Shown in pieces: positions 27,895-40,600 of a stretch of DNA of 64,000 bases (position 1 is the stretch's first letter; each line of letters begins with the position of its first letter). Source of the DNA: Cololabis saira. Lineage: Eukaryota > Chordata > Actinopteri > Beloniformes > Belonidae. Location: contig NC_084596.1 of the NCBI RefSeq assembly GCF_033807715.1, positions 30,512,879 through 30,576,878 of the forward strand, written 5' to 3'. The notes under the pieces are model-generated. The model saw only the letters and a list, made by a program, of their open reading frames with translations, was not told where the DNA came from and did not search any database. The position numbers and the translations under genes were made by a program.

Positions 27895-28330
27895 GACAGC
27901 TGTGTTGCGGAGTGTACAGTCGATTGTCCTCCAACCAGAAGGTTGTTAGGTCATTCTCCAGCGGGACCGCTGGACCCCATATTTCCCACCGCGCTACCAC
28001 AGCCAGCAACCAGTGCCGGCCACAAGCCTGGATAAATGAGGAGGGTCGTGTCAGGAAGGGCATCAAGCATAAAACTTGTAAAACTCAAAACCAGCATATA
28101 GAATATAATGATCCAGTGTGGCAACCCCTAAAAAAGGAAGAAAAAAAAAAAGATTTTTTACATAGCCACTAAGGGGTCACTATAGCCAGCGCTCACGTAG
28201 TGCAGGTTCCAAGTGTAGATAAATGGAGGTTGTGTCATGAAGACCTCAGCAAATGTAAAACCTACAGCAAATTAATATGCAGAGCACAACGATCCACTGT
28301 GGGAACTCCTTAATGGAAAAAAATCCAAAA
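27895..28330 (+). repeat. Two tandem SINE-like repeat copies
   Basis: The first copy (about 27895-28140) contains GTCAGGAAGGGCATCAAGCA and GATCCAGTGTGGCAACCCCT. The second (about 28160-28330) contains a decayed version (GTCATGAAGACCTCAGCAAA, GATCCACTGTGGGAACTCCT). Together with 25640-25796 they show one family. Sequence from 28331 to about 28780 shows nothing else. Confidence 0.55.
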
Positions 28331-28884
28331 TAAATTGCTTGACTTTACATTTGTCATGGAATTATCTGCTTTTTTCCCATATTAACATTTTTTATTTACC
28401 TCTACTATATGCCATATCAGGTTTAAAGTGCAGCAAGAAATGAAAAGTGTGTAATAAAAGTCATACCCCTAGTCTTATCTTTTAGCATCCAGCCTAATAA
28501 GTCTGTTTGTATTAATATCAGAAGATGATAAAAAAAGGTGAATTATATCTTCAAAAATTGCAAAAGAACAACAACCAAAAAATCTATACTTACACAAGGC
28601 AACAATGATCTAACAAAACAAGAAAATATTAACAGAGAGCACATTTAGCAGGAAATATAATTTTCATGCAATGCACATGCAATTAAAACATCATCTACTA
28701 TACTTTAATTTCACGTTATTGGAGAAACTTAAAAGATTTGATTTGGTTCAGCCTGACTGCAGAGCAGATTTAGTTTGTTAAATAAGAGGGGGCGCTGAAC
28801 AGAAGCTTTACAGGGTGGTTCTTGGCACATGAACTCAGAGATGGAGGAGGGGGAACTTTCTGCTGTGCTCATGGCAGAACGTGT

Positions 28885-29000
28885 ACAGAAACATTCCTCT
28901 CATAGTTTTTGGACACCTCTTCAACTTCATACGTCACATCTGCTCGGAGTGAATAAAAGGAGACTCTAAAAGAGAGAGAACGAGCACAGCCGGCTCGGAG
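28885..29000 (+). promoter_or_regulatory. ccn1: ccn1 proximal promoter: TEAD site, CRE, TATA-like box
   Basis: ACATTCCT at 28891-28898 fits a TEAD (M-CAT) site. TACGTCAC at 28930-28937 is a half-palindromic CRE. AATAAAAG at 28952-28959 is a TATA-like box placed about 60 bp before the start codon, so transcription would begin near 28980-28990. Vertebrate CCN1 is a known YAP/TEAD and CREB/SRF target, which fits. No clean CArG box was found. Confidence 0.5.
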
Positions 29001-29018
29001 GAAAATCGTCTTCCAGAG

Positions 29019-30527
29019 ATGTTGAGCGTATTCGTCCTTGTGATCCTCTGCGTTGCACTGGTGAGATAGAGATCAGTGGTCATCCACAGGATGCTGGATT
29101 AAGTGTTTTGTAGCTTTTGGAGGAAAACAAATACTGAATGGAAAAGTGATGCTTTGTCTCATCAGGTGTCAGCCTCATGCCCCACAGACTGCCGGTGTCC
29201 GTCTGAAGTCCCTGTGTGTGCAGCAGGAGTGAGTCTGGTGCTCGACAGCTGTGGATGCTGTCAGGTTTGTGCGCGGCAGCTCTTTGAAGACTGCAGCAAG
29301 AGACAGCCTTGTGACACAGCAAAGGGACTGGATTGCAACTTTGGAGGCGGACATGGTTCGGCTACAGGCATCTGTCGAGGTGAGCTGACTTCTGCTTTCT
29401 TCTATTGTACACATATTGCTCTTGTACCTCATTTTAAACCAAACTTCCCCTGTCTTCCTTTGCAGCGAAATCAGACGGGAGAACTTGCGAGTTTAACAGC
29501 AGGATTCACCAGAACGGGGAAACATTCCGTCCGAACTGCAAATACCAGTGCACTTGCATGGATGGTTCTGTCGGGTGCATCTCCCTGTGTCCTCAGAAGG
29601 TCTCACTGTCCAAACTGGGGTGTGCCAAGCCAATGCAGGTCAAAGTGTGGGGTCAGTGCTGTGAACAACTCATCTGCCCTGATGATGCAAAGACAGAGAG
29701 GTCCACAACCAGAAAACACAGCCAAGACAAAACATCAGAAGATGACCTGACAACCAAAAATGACCTACTGCCTGTGTGGACAGGAGCATTAAAGTCTTTA
29801 CCTGGTGAGCACTTTGACATATAATCCTTTTTGATGTACATTGCATAGATAGCTTTTTTTCCACATTCACTCTTGTTGAACCATTTTTGGTTAAACCCAC
29901 TTACAGCCTTGAGGAGTCATCCAATGGGCCGCATTCTTGCAAGAGGAGTCCAATGTGTACCATACACCACGCCCTGGTCACCCTGCTCCAAATCCTGCAA
30001 CACCGGAGTCTCCACTAGGTCAACCAACAACAATGTCCAGTGTAAACTGGTGACAGAAACTCGAGTGTGTGAGATCCAACCCTGCAAACACATTCCCTCC
30101 AAGGTACGTGTGCAAGATTTAATGTTTTGCATAATACACATTATCATCTTCCTTATTTCTGAACAAGGTTCTATCCCCTTTCACACATTTAACCCCGTGG
30201 TTTTGGACTTTTCCCCTCTTACAGAAAGCTAAGAAATGCAACCACCAAGGAAAAGCCACCCAGCCAGTTAAACTGTCCTATGCAGGCTGCCGTAGCCTGA
30301 AGAGGTTTCAGTTAACGGACTGCGGGTCCTGCTCACACGGGAAATGCTGCCGGCCAAACAAGACTCAGGCTCCATCAGTCCGTTTTCAATGCAAAAATGG
30401 AGAGACCTTCAGGAGGAAGGTGATGTTGACGGAGTCTTGCAGTTGTGACGACAGCTGCTCCAGCACCAATCAAAAGCCACTTGGCGTCAACAAACTTTTT
30501 AATGATATCTACAAACCGAAAATGTAA
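29019..30527 (+). CDS. ccn1: CCN1 / CYR61 matricellular protein, 5 exons
   Basis: This is a secreted, cysteine-rich integrin- and heparan-sulfate-binding protein controlling adhesion, angiogenesis and wound repair. Exons: 29019-29060, 29166-29379, 29466-29804, 29907-30103, 30225-30527; phases close to 364 residues (human 381). One domain per exon: signal peptide [22 protein letters not shown] ([11 protein letters not shown]), VWC ([14 protein letters not shown]...), TSP1 ([18 protein letters not shown]) and CTCK ([12 protein letters not shown]...CGSC), ending [10 protein letters not shown] like the human LFNDIHKFRD. The VWC-TSP1 linker is short and lysine/aspartate-rich, the least conserved part. 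The start is the first ATG after the TATA-like box, in frame with the signal peptide. A paralogous cyr61-like gene cannot be excluded, but synteny next to bcl10 supports ccn1. Confidence 0.95.
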
Positions 30528-31650
30528 AGTGTGATTTAACGGATCATTCCAGAGTTAAGACAACCCTAAGTCCGTCATTGGATGGTAAGGAGTGGAAACA
30601 TTTGGTAGGGAACAAAACAACAATTTTGGCTTTTGATGAGACTCAAATATCTTTCCACATTTGAACTTTTTGAGTGTACAAAAACTGACTGTATAGCACT
30701 GTATAGCAAAAAACCCATAACATTTCGGTACAGTGTCTTACCTGACATCTTTATTCAGTCACTGTTATCTTACAGTAAGTCTGCACGAATTTACAACTGA
30801 ATTTCACATAAACTAGTGTCAACAGATACAAGACGGGAGTTCATGGCCTTTTCTTTCATAGAACTGGATCAGTACTTAGATATTTATGGTAAAGCAGGCA
30901 AGTGTTAGAAGTAGCGGCCACATGTCTTCTGCATCTATTGACAATTTTCATGGCACCAGTAATCGACTTGTACAGACATATAGCAGGGTGGCAGCAGGTG
31001 GAAAAAGATCCCTGTACAGGGATTATTTGTACACTTACAAAGTTGAAGTGATCTGGGTTTGTCTCCAGGGTCCATATCTACACTTATAACAGTTAAGTGG
31101 AATTATATTTTTTTTGTCTCAGAGATTTAAAATAGCAATTTTATCCTGACATAGGTCTATTGCGAACATTAGAAGTGCGAACATTAAATACTATTACCTG
31201 CAAACATAAATTCAGTTCTCACTCAAAACTGCTTTGATTCATGTCATTTTTGTCCCTAATTAAAGTTTGAACTCCCTACCATTTAATAATACATATAGGG
31301 TTGTTTTATTTCTGGAATGTTCCTTTAAATAAAGTGGAGATTTATTAATGGGCTAACATGAGTTTGGTGAACTTATGAATATGCTTTTGCTTCATAATAC
31401 TGGAGTCTTCTGATTTGCTTCTTTGTGGAGCTTTTGTTATGAAACTTTTTTTTGTGTAAGTCTTATTTGATATATTTAAGCCTTTCTTTGCAAGATTTGT
31501 CACACCGAACCATGGTAATGAAATACTGAGGACTGCTTTATTTATAAGGATTTTTTGTTACATAGAGATACAGAATAGTCTTGTTGATGTTATCGCTTGC
31601 TCTGCTTTCTATGCAATTTTCTGAAATAAAAGTGATGAAGTGTTTTGTGT
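30528..31650 (+). other. ccn1: ccn1 3' UTR
   Basis: About 1.1 kb of AT-rich sequence without coding potential follows the stop and ends with AATAAA at 31625-31630. The length and AU-rich content suit the unstable, immediate-early CCN1 mRNA. Confidence 0.6.
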
Positions 31651-34643
31651 GTAAACTGGCCATTCTGCTGAATTTTCTTTAGAAAGACATTTTAAATACT
31701 TTCAAAGATACTGCTGTCCGTGAATATTACACGTAACTTCACTTGGAACATACAGTCATATGCTGCAATACGTACTCCAGGAGAAAAAAAGAAAGGAAAA
31801 AAAGAAAAATAATAAAGTCCTCATGAGGTCAATAACAGTTTTCATTGGGAAATAGGCTATTTGGTTTCTTCAGCATCTGGATGAGCCACCTAGTAGAGGA
31901 CCTACATGTTAGCGAATATTAATCCAAATGACTTCATGCTGTGATGCATATGGTGGGCAAAAGCTGCAAGTTTCTGTTTAATGACAACGTTATATAGTTG
32001 CATAGGTCATCTAAACTTTCTATAAAGATTTGTTATATGCAAGTTAGAAAACACTAGCATGAAATCCGTAATTACTTTGAGTGAATGCAAATAATCAATG
32101 GAAATGTTTTAAATACATGAAACAAAGATGCCTCTGTTTTTGCCAGTTGGCTCTTCATAACTCAATTCTTTAGGAAAAAGTCAAATTTATCGGAGCCAAA
32201 ACCTCAGGGTGTGCCCGTTGCAGCGCTGAATGGTGATACCACCCAGCTGCCCAAAGTTAGCAAGCCCTTCTTTTCTTCCCTTTTCCAGCCAACAGCAGAT
32301 GGTTGCAAATTCCCAAAGCGATCAACAGAATTACGTAAACGGGCAAGGGCCATGACAGCAAAAAGGGGAAAAAAAAGAAGTAGTACTGACGCACACAGAG
32401 ATGAAATGGTTCCATCCCTTGACGGAGAGCACAAAAGCTCTTTGTCTCTGAAAACATGCGGAGCCGTGCTCACTCAAGAAAGTATGTCTGTTGCAAAAAC
32501 ATCAATACCTCACAGGGGTCTGAACTCGCAGAAGTTTATTACCATAGATACGGTCGGAAATCACAAGCAGCAATGACAGAACAAGAAGAAACAAGACAAC
32601 AACTTCACACAAACCTCTGTAACTTATAGCAGAGGTTCAATTAATTGCTCTGAAGTCTCAGCAACAAGGTCCTATGAAAACATGCCAGCAGCAGGGTACG
32701 CCTCTGGGTTGGGAAATATCCCACGGTTTCATGTATCTCAATAATTAAGCAACCTAAGCTCCACAATTGACAGCTAAACTATTAATTCTGAGCCTCATTC
32801 ATCTCAGTCCAACAGAGAACAAATAATAAAAGACAGTTGATACACACCACACCTTCTATGACTGTAATAGAAACAGACAGTTGTTTCTTTTTAACATTTA
32901 GAAGGATAATTAGCAGATTTATGATGATTTGACTCAGGGCAAACATAGAACAGCAATCACTTTAAAATGTAGCACCGCAGAGAGTTTGAGGACTTTCCAG
33001 ATTTAAATTTTTTTTTAATAGCATGATTAGACGAGTCAAAGAAAAAAAAAAAAACAGAAATGGTAATTTATCTAAATTAATATTTGCTTTCAATGTCGAG
33101 TGTGAGCCTGTGGTGCAGGAATATTCGCAACCAAAAGCAGTTGATTAACGGTGCAGGTCGAGCAATTTCATCATATTCCTTTTTTTTCTAACCCTAACCC
33201 TAACCCTAACCCTAACCCACAATCAGGTGATTAAATTTATGGTTTATAGTTCTCATATTTTTTTTGTAAATGACAAAAACAATCAATCACACATTTTTGG
33301 TATTTCTCATAAAAGTTTGTTTCACATTAAGTTCTAGTCCTTCCATAAAATAATACTTTAAAACTTACTATTTTGGTGCAGGGGGGCACCTTTTTGATTG
33401 TTTTGGTTGTTGAAGTTTTATAACAGTAATTAACCTGATAATCTGTGGCACCGATTACACTTTAGAAACGATCCAATGACTGTTGAGGAAAAAAATAAAC
33501 AAAACAGGTTTGATTATCCAACGTTTTGTCGGGATGTGCTGGACGGTTATTCTGTTTATTTAAAATTGCTTATCTTTGCTTAAATTTGAAGGTGGTCCTC
33601 TGCTGTTACTCCCCTGTTCCACCTTGGGAGGTAGGAACGGAGGCGTGATGAGGAAGAAGTGAATGCTGTCTGCAAAAGAAACGCAGAAAGGCATAACAGC
33701 AGTGCACGGATGACTACAACACAGGAGAGCTCCAGTTCATGTTTATACCACAATCTCTGTGTGAAGGCGGCTATTGACAGAACGCCATACCATCCCAAAA
33801 AAAGCAAAACAGCTCCTAACCACGATACTACAAGACTAGGGGGTCCCGATGCCTGACCTTTTTTTAAAAGGTCATGATAAGTACAGAGAAGTTTAAAAGG
33901 CAAACCAAACTTTTAAGTGCCACTGGATTTATTCATATAACATTTGCCTCCCAAGCACTATTTCTATTGGCTAACAACTGTTTTCTTGAAGTTCAAATTG
34001 TTGGATTGAAAAAAGCTTTACACCTGGTGCCAGTCGCAAAACGATGAACCAAGAGCATAAAGCATCCGACACTTGAGAATTAAGTATTTCAAAATAAAGG
34101 AGTTCTCCTGAGTGGAACATCGCTTCTCTTCTCCGCAGCGTGAAGCTTAATTTATGCTTTGAAAAAGAAGTCTATGAAACATCAGAAATCCTTTTAATTA
34201 ACTAAATAGTGACTTTAGGTAATCAAATGGCAACATGTATAACTCTTTACGCCTATAACTCAGACTGAAAGAGAGGAAGTATTTATTTCATATCATTACT
34301 GAAAGTTAAAATTTATGCAACCGGCTCATTGTCACCTGAGAGGAAGTAGCACCAGGAGTTTGCAGTCCAGAATGTGCAAACATTTAAAAACATTGCGCAG
34401 CATTTCTTGGTACCTGAGGCAAAACAGTTATGAAAATCCTTCAATTAAAAAGAAAAAAAAAACATTCCCAGTCTTTGAAAAAAAGTCAAACTGTAAAGGT
34501 CATTCACCACACACGGTTCAATCTGATAAATAAAGGAAAGACCGATTTTAGTTCTTGTGAAAACGGTATAAAGTATTTTCTATATTTAACTCTTTATAAA
34601 TATTGAAGTACACAAAACAACGGTTTATAAATGCAAACCTTGA
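31651..34643. other. Intergenic with an orphan ORF and interstitial telomere repeat
   Basis: The plus-strand frame 32211-32576 (121 residues, open further upstream to a TTTAG acceptor-like site near 32174) has a basic stretch RKRARAMTAKRGKKRSS but no recognised family and no upstream exon. The 107-residue hydrophobic minus frame at 33580-33903 is also unrecognised. Neither is called a gene. The remainder shows nothing specific; sequence just below 34644 is probably odf2l 3' UTR. Confidence 0.3.
33188..33218. repeat. Interstitial telomeric repeat, about 5 x CCCTAA
   Basis: Five uninterrupted copies of the vertebrate telomere hexamer (CTAACC register) sit in non-coding DNA between ccn1 and odf2l. 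Such short tracts usually arise from telomerase-mediated break repair. Confidence 0.95.
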
Positions 34644-37600
34644 TCATTTTAGAAAATACGTTGATCCAAAAGTTGACGTCTGCTGCCCTTCATCAAACAT
34701 TGTCGTATAAGAGCTTTTAAGGAAATCGATGTAGTTCTGAATGCTTCGTTTGCTGCTCTCTGATTGGTCCAGGCTGAGCTGCAGGTCCTTCAGGCGCACC
34801 TCAAACTGCTTCTCTGCCTGGAAATGGTGAATTGCGACCCAGACAAAAAGCATGTTTTTTCCCTTTAATCAGATTTGAACGTAATGATGAAAGATCATGT
34901 GCTTACAGCAAGCTGAAGTCTAATGCACATGCATCCACAACATCATCATATTTACCGTTAGCTTGCTCTGGCGAAGAAGCCTCAGCTCATTATCTCTTCT
35001 GCTCTTCTCAGCTTCCAGCTCCAGTATTTTTGTCTGAAGGCCTTCCTCTTTGGAAGAAGTCTGATCTTTTACTTTGCTAACCTGGATGGTGAAAAGTGGT
35101 CAATATTATAGTTAGATTTAACAGGCCAGTATACTTATAACAACAGATACAGAGCTTCTTTTTGTTTGGATTTAGACTTAAAACACTTTTGGACTCTCTA
35201 ACTGACACCTCCTGGTTCAGACATTGCTGTGGTGTAATCGGGGTTCTACCTGCTGTCTGACATCTGATAACGCTGCTTCCAGCTGCCGACTCAGGGCCTG
35301 ACACTCCGACGAGCGCTGATCGAGCTGCCTGTTGCTGTAGCTCAGAGCTTCTTCCTGAGCTGCAAGTCTCCGTACCAGCTCAAAGTTCTCCTGCGTCAGC
35401 TTATCCATCGTGCTAAACAAAACAAACAAAAAAATTAAAAAACCACAGACACAGAACCAGCATGTTAAAAAAAGGTTCATATTAAATCTGTAAGAGGTGG
35501 GAAACTCTTGATAGCTGCTGCTTACATTTGAAGAGAGTTTCCTTTTGCTTGTAGCTGCAAATTGGCTTCATGAATGGACTCATTCATCCTCACAGATGAT
35601 CCCAGTTGTTTAGTTTGACCATCGATCTGTGTATGCAAAGTGAAAAATTCAACCTCATATACTCTTTGTTCATGCAAATGATGATGTCATATCACACTCA
35701 GAGCTGGGGAAAATAACCAACAGGTAAAGTAAAGGAGACATATGTCCATTTATAAACAGTTGACACTTTCCTGAAATCTTATTGAAATGTGCATGACATT
35801 ATTTGGCGAAATTGTCACTAAAATCCAGTAATCCAGCTCCGTTTTCCAGGCCTAACAGCTAGTGTTGGGAGTCACTAGTCACTAAACTCCACTCCAACCT
35901 TCTGTTTTGCAGCATGTACCGCTTCTGATGTCAGCCATGCACATATGCTTTGGACGCAAATTAAAATCCAGCAACCCCTGAAGTATAGAATGTCTCATGA
36001 AATTATACAGATAAATACATTTCCCTGGTTTACAATTTCAGCGGGCTGAGGTTGTCAAGACAGAGAACTGCAAATACGAATGCTGAAGCAGTGAAACTGT
36101 TATTTTAACCCTTCAAATCACGGCGTATGTCCAGTTTAAACAAAAAAACAAAAGGGAAAAACTAAGCTTTAATGTCAGTCATTACTGTGTTTAAGTTTTT
36201 ACAGGCAATAATGAAGAACTATCGCTTGTATGGGCAAGTTTGTTTTTATAATAATTACAGGCTACAATGTAGGTTTGAATTAAGGAAGAAATAGGAATTT
36301 GATATTTCCTCCCTACAGGAAAGTAAAAAAAATAATAAGAAACTGCCTACAAGAAGTAGGAATAGTTAATTGAACAATAAAATGGTTGATTAAAAAATGT
36401 ACTGCCAATAGGGAATCCAAACCCAAACAAACATATTTCCCATTTCCAATTTAAAGGTATGGATGGATAGAAAGATAGAAAGGTTGGATATTTCTACTCT
36501 AAACTGTCTGGACAGCTCACTGAATGTGACATTTTCATACCATTGTGGGGTTTTTCCCCCTTCTCCTTCTTAATATGTCCCCTTTAGTGTTGGTTGCCAC
36601 AGTCTTGCTAACACAACGTGAGCAATTTTCAAGTAATCAAACTGGTATTTTTAGGGAGAAAAAAAAACCGATGTGGATGAAAGAAAATAACTCGCACAAC
36701 AATCACAGATAGCACAAACTGGAACACCTTACTAATGCTGCACTTCAATTAGGATATTTACTTGGGTTATTACAGCCACCACAACTCACAGCAAGACCAC
36801 ACAGCAACACGGACCAACAGACACGGAGGGCTTTACTACCACCTTGTGGTCAGATGTTGGAACAACTACTTTTGCATTCCACATCCTCTGTGAGAGCTAC
36901 CTTAGCCTGCAGTTGCTTAATGGACTCTGACTTTTCTGAGCAATTCCTCTCGGAGAGTTGCAGGTTCTCCTGGCATTCGAGGAGACTGTGCTCGGCTGCA
37001 CTCAGTAACTCAGGGTAAGCCTTCAGCTCGTCCACACGGCCCTGCAGCTCCTGCCTCACCTAGGCCCCGGAGGAGGGTGGCAGACGGAGTCGGGAACAGA
37101 CACAGAATTAACTAGGAGATTTATAAACACCTCTCCAAGAGAAGCTCGCATTTGTGAGGAGTGCTGAAAGCATGCAAACTTTGCCACTGGCAGCCCAGAA
37201 TTACTGTAGATTAAATTTGCCAAAACACATGCAGATCCATGCGTTGTGCGGTTGAAACAGAACCGTAGCAGAGCACTGAGTGACCTTTCAGCAGAAGCAC
37301 AAAGAGAGCTGACATACTTGAAAACAGTGCAACAGTTATGCTTGCATTTTTTTAAACAAACTGTAATCAATTACTTCAAATCATTCAGAAACCAAAAGCA
37401 GAAGAGTACCTTCTCAACTTCTGCCTCTTTCCCATCTCGTGCCCTTTCTATCTCTCTTAAAATATATCCATATTTTGTTCTTAGATCATCAATTTCAGCT
37501 TGAAGATCTGCAACCTAAAGAAGAAAAAAATAAAAAAGATTATTGTGAAACCTGCTATTCTCAGACCTGTAATCCACAAATACACATTATTCATTTATTC

Positions 37601-40600
37601 GGGATTCTGAAAGACCAAATTCAACTTTACATGTGTTAGTAAATAAAAGTATACAGAAGAACTTATTCATTGACCGACTGTTGACCGACAATTGCCTTTT
37701 ATTTAAAAGCAATACTTACTTATCTATAAAAATGGCCGTCATATGTGCAATAATCTGTCAACCACAGTGCAATAACTTAATTTAATCTTACCAAATAACT
37801 TGGTTAATTATCCACTGTTCATTTCTATCTTCTCTAATATATATTTTATTTGATATTATATAAAATATATATTTTGTTATCCAATCTTGTGTTTTTACAT
37901 TTATTTTCCTTTTTACCCTCTGTGTGCAGAGTCTTGTTGTGCAAGCTGCTGGAGACTGAATTTCCCAGAGGGAGTCATCCCAAAGGAATCAATGAAGTTG
38001 AGTCTAAGTCTTTGTTTCATTCTAGTTATTTTTTCCCCTCCAAATTATGCGCCTACAGCAATAAATACAGAAAATGAACCTGATACTGGCACTGCTCGGC
38101 TTGACGGGTCCTGTCTTGGGAAACGATCTTCTCTTCTACGAGGGCAGACTCACAATCGGCGAGCTCCTGCTCCAAACGAGCCACAGATACCTGCAGTCAC
38201 GCATTAATTTAAATGCTTTTAGTAGTAGGGACTACAACCTGAAATGATGTGGTCTCCAGAACAACAAAAAAAAAAGACTTTAAACTTCTGTCCTTCCTCA
38301 TACCTTGAGTGCTTCATTACTGTTGCTCAGCTCGGCGTTGTCGGTGATGAGTTTGTCAACTTTTTGCGTCACAACTTCTTTAGCTGCAGTTAGCTCATCT
38401 TTCTCTCTCTGCAGCCTCAATGTCAAGTCTCCAATTTGACTGAACAAGCAAGAATTATCACAAAAAAAAGGTTTTAGCAGTAGTATATGCTGCTTAGTAA
38501 TTGAAGTGATGTGTGTAAGGGAGATCCAAACCTTTTAAGTAAGTCTATCTGAGCAACAAGTTTGTTCTTCTCATCCGTCATCTGCTCCTTCTGCTCTCTT
38601 CTAGTGTCCCTCTCTGAATGGGCTTTAGCCAACTGAGCATCCTGGATGTCAAAGCAATATCCAGAACCGTGAAACCATGATGAAAGTTTGTTAAAGAATA
38701 AATAAATAAATAAATAATTTCAGACATTTTAATTTCATACCTTCTCCTTTAACTGTGCATAACATTTTTCGATTGCAGCTTCAAACCTCTCAGCTCTCTG
38801 TTTCTGGGCTCGGGTCGCCTTTTTGAGAGATTCTTTGTCATGTGCCGCCTTTTCAGTCAGAGAGCCCATAAAAATGTTTAGCTCATCAATGGTCATCTTT
38901 TGTTCTACCACTGTTCTCTCCAGAGTCTAGACAAACACCACAAGTCCATAAGTGTACATAATATTCTTGGACATTTTTCAAAAGTTGAATATTAGAGCTG
39001 TTTAAAGAATCTGGTACCCGTAACTGTACAGTCAGGCGGTTGTTTTCAGCTTCCTTGTTGCGTAGCTGCCCTTGGAGGTGAGCACGAGTCGCTTCCACAG
39101 ACTTGGTCAGGTGAACAGCGCTCTTGATGTTCTCCTGTGGAAGTCAACATACTCTCTTAAATGCAATGATTTCATTGTTTAGCCACAACATTTGTATTGA
39201 AACATCAGCACTGCCTACTGTACCTGTTCCTCTTTCCGTTGAACCATCAGTTCCTCAATCTTCCTTTCGGCCCCGCTCAAATGTTTTTGTAAACGCTTGG
39301 GGAGGGAAACAAGTGCATTGTCTTTAAGTTTTAAAAGTAACCACTTCTTTATGCCTCTCAAATTTCAGTTTTTCCATCATCAATGCCCATCAGTGTCAGT
39401 GTGCTTGTATTTGTGAGCCAGCTCTTGACATGTCATCTGATTGGCTCTTACATACTGAATTGCTCAAACCACCGCAAAATACTTGAATTCCCCATATTAT
39501 AGTTTCCCTGACTTTTAATGGTTCAAAGATTATTTGCAGCATTATATGCCATTTATGCCATTAAGTTGCCTAATAAGTGGTGCACACCTGAAAAAATATG
39601 CTTAAAATGCAATGTTTTTTTTTCCTATTAATTTAATTTGATTTAAAGTACAAGACAACTACATCTGGACCCTTCAAAGGGTCTCTCCTTTAGTCAGTGT
39701 GAGGTTGTGCATTGCAGTTACCGCCCATCCCCCTAGCTCATTGCCTCAGTTGGCTTTGGTACCCTCATTACTTACATTTCAGAAGTGTATTGCAACAGTA
39801 GTTGCAGCTGAGGGAGGGTGGGTAAATGTGCTTGCCCTCCAACTCAAAGGTTGCTGATTGCTCACCAAGTCTATCGTGTGCAAAAATGTCATTAAGACCG
39901 CACAGTGTCATCAGCTAGTGTTCTCATAATACTGATCCCAAGCTCGGAAAAATGGGGAGGATCATGCAACATGATGATCTGCTGTAGCCATTTCTAAAGG
40001 GTAAAGGTCAAAGCAGGTTACTTTGTTTTTTTTAGGTCCAACTGGTGTGGATGGCCTTGCCATCCAGCAGTTATATTGATTTGGGCACAACAAGGAGGTG
40101 TGATGAACAACTCAGCAGAAGTCCTGCTGCAATTTAAACTTGATTGGTTCAGAAAAAAGTCAGCAAAATGGGGACATCAAGCATGAGAATAGAGGTTGAG
40201 AAAGTGAAATGCAAAGCTCGAGTGGCCATTCAACGAGGCACCCTGAAGGACAAAAGAGGCTGTGCAATCCAGAAAACCATAGATTTTGTTTTTGTGGGGG
40301 AGGATGAGTCACAGGTAATGGCAAACTAGTTAATTGCAGGACTTGGCCAAGATAAACCTCAGAGTTTCAAAATGCATAATATATGGTCCTCAATTGCTAA
40401 GTCAATGTTTTTCATAATCAAGATTTCCACTTAATTTATTTTTAATGTTGTTATAAACATAATTAAACAGTCACCTCATTTTCACTTTCAGCCTCAGTGA
40501 TCTTCTTTAGCAAGTTGTCCATCTGTTGATCTGCATCAATTCGTTTAGTCTTTAGGGTGGAAAAGTGTGACATTAAAAGCAGGTGATGGTAAAATTAAAA

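Noticed and set aside
33580..33903. 107-residue hydrophobic minus-strand ORF
   Set aside because: No recognised family, no splice support, and an overlapping frame is open on the other strand.
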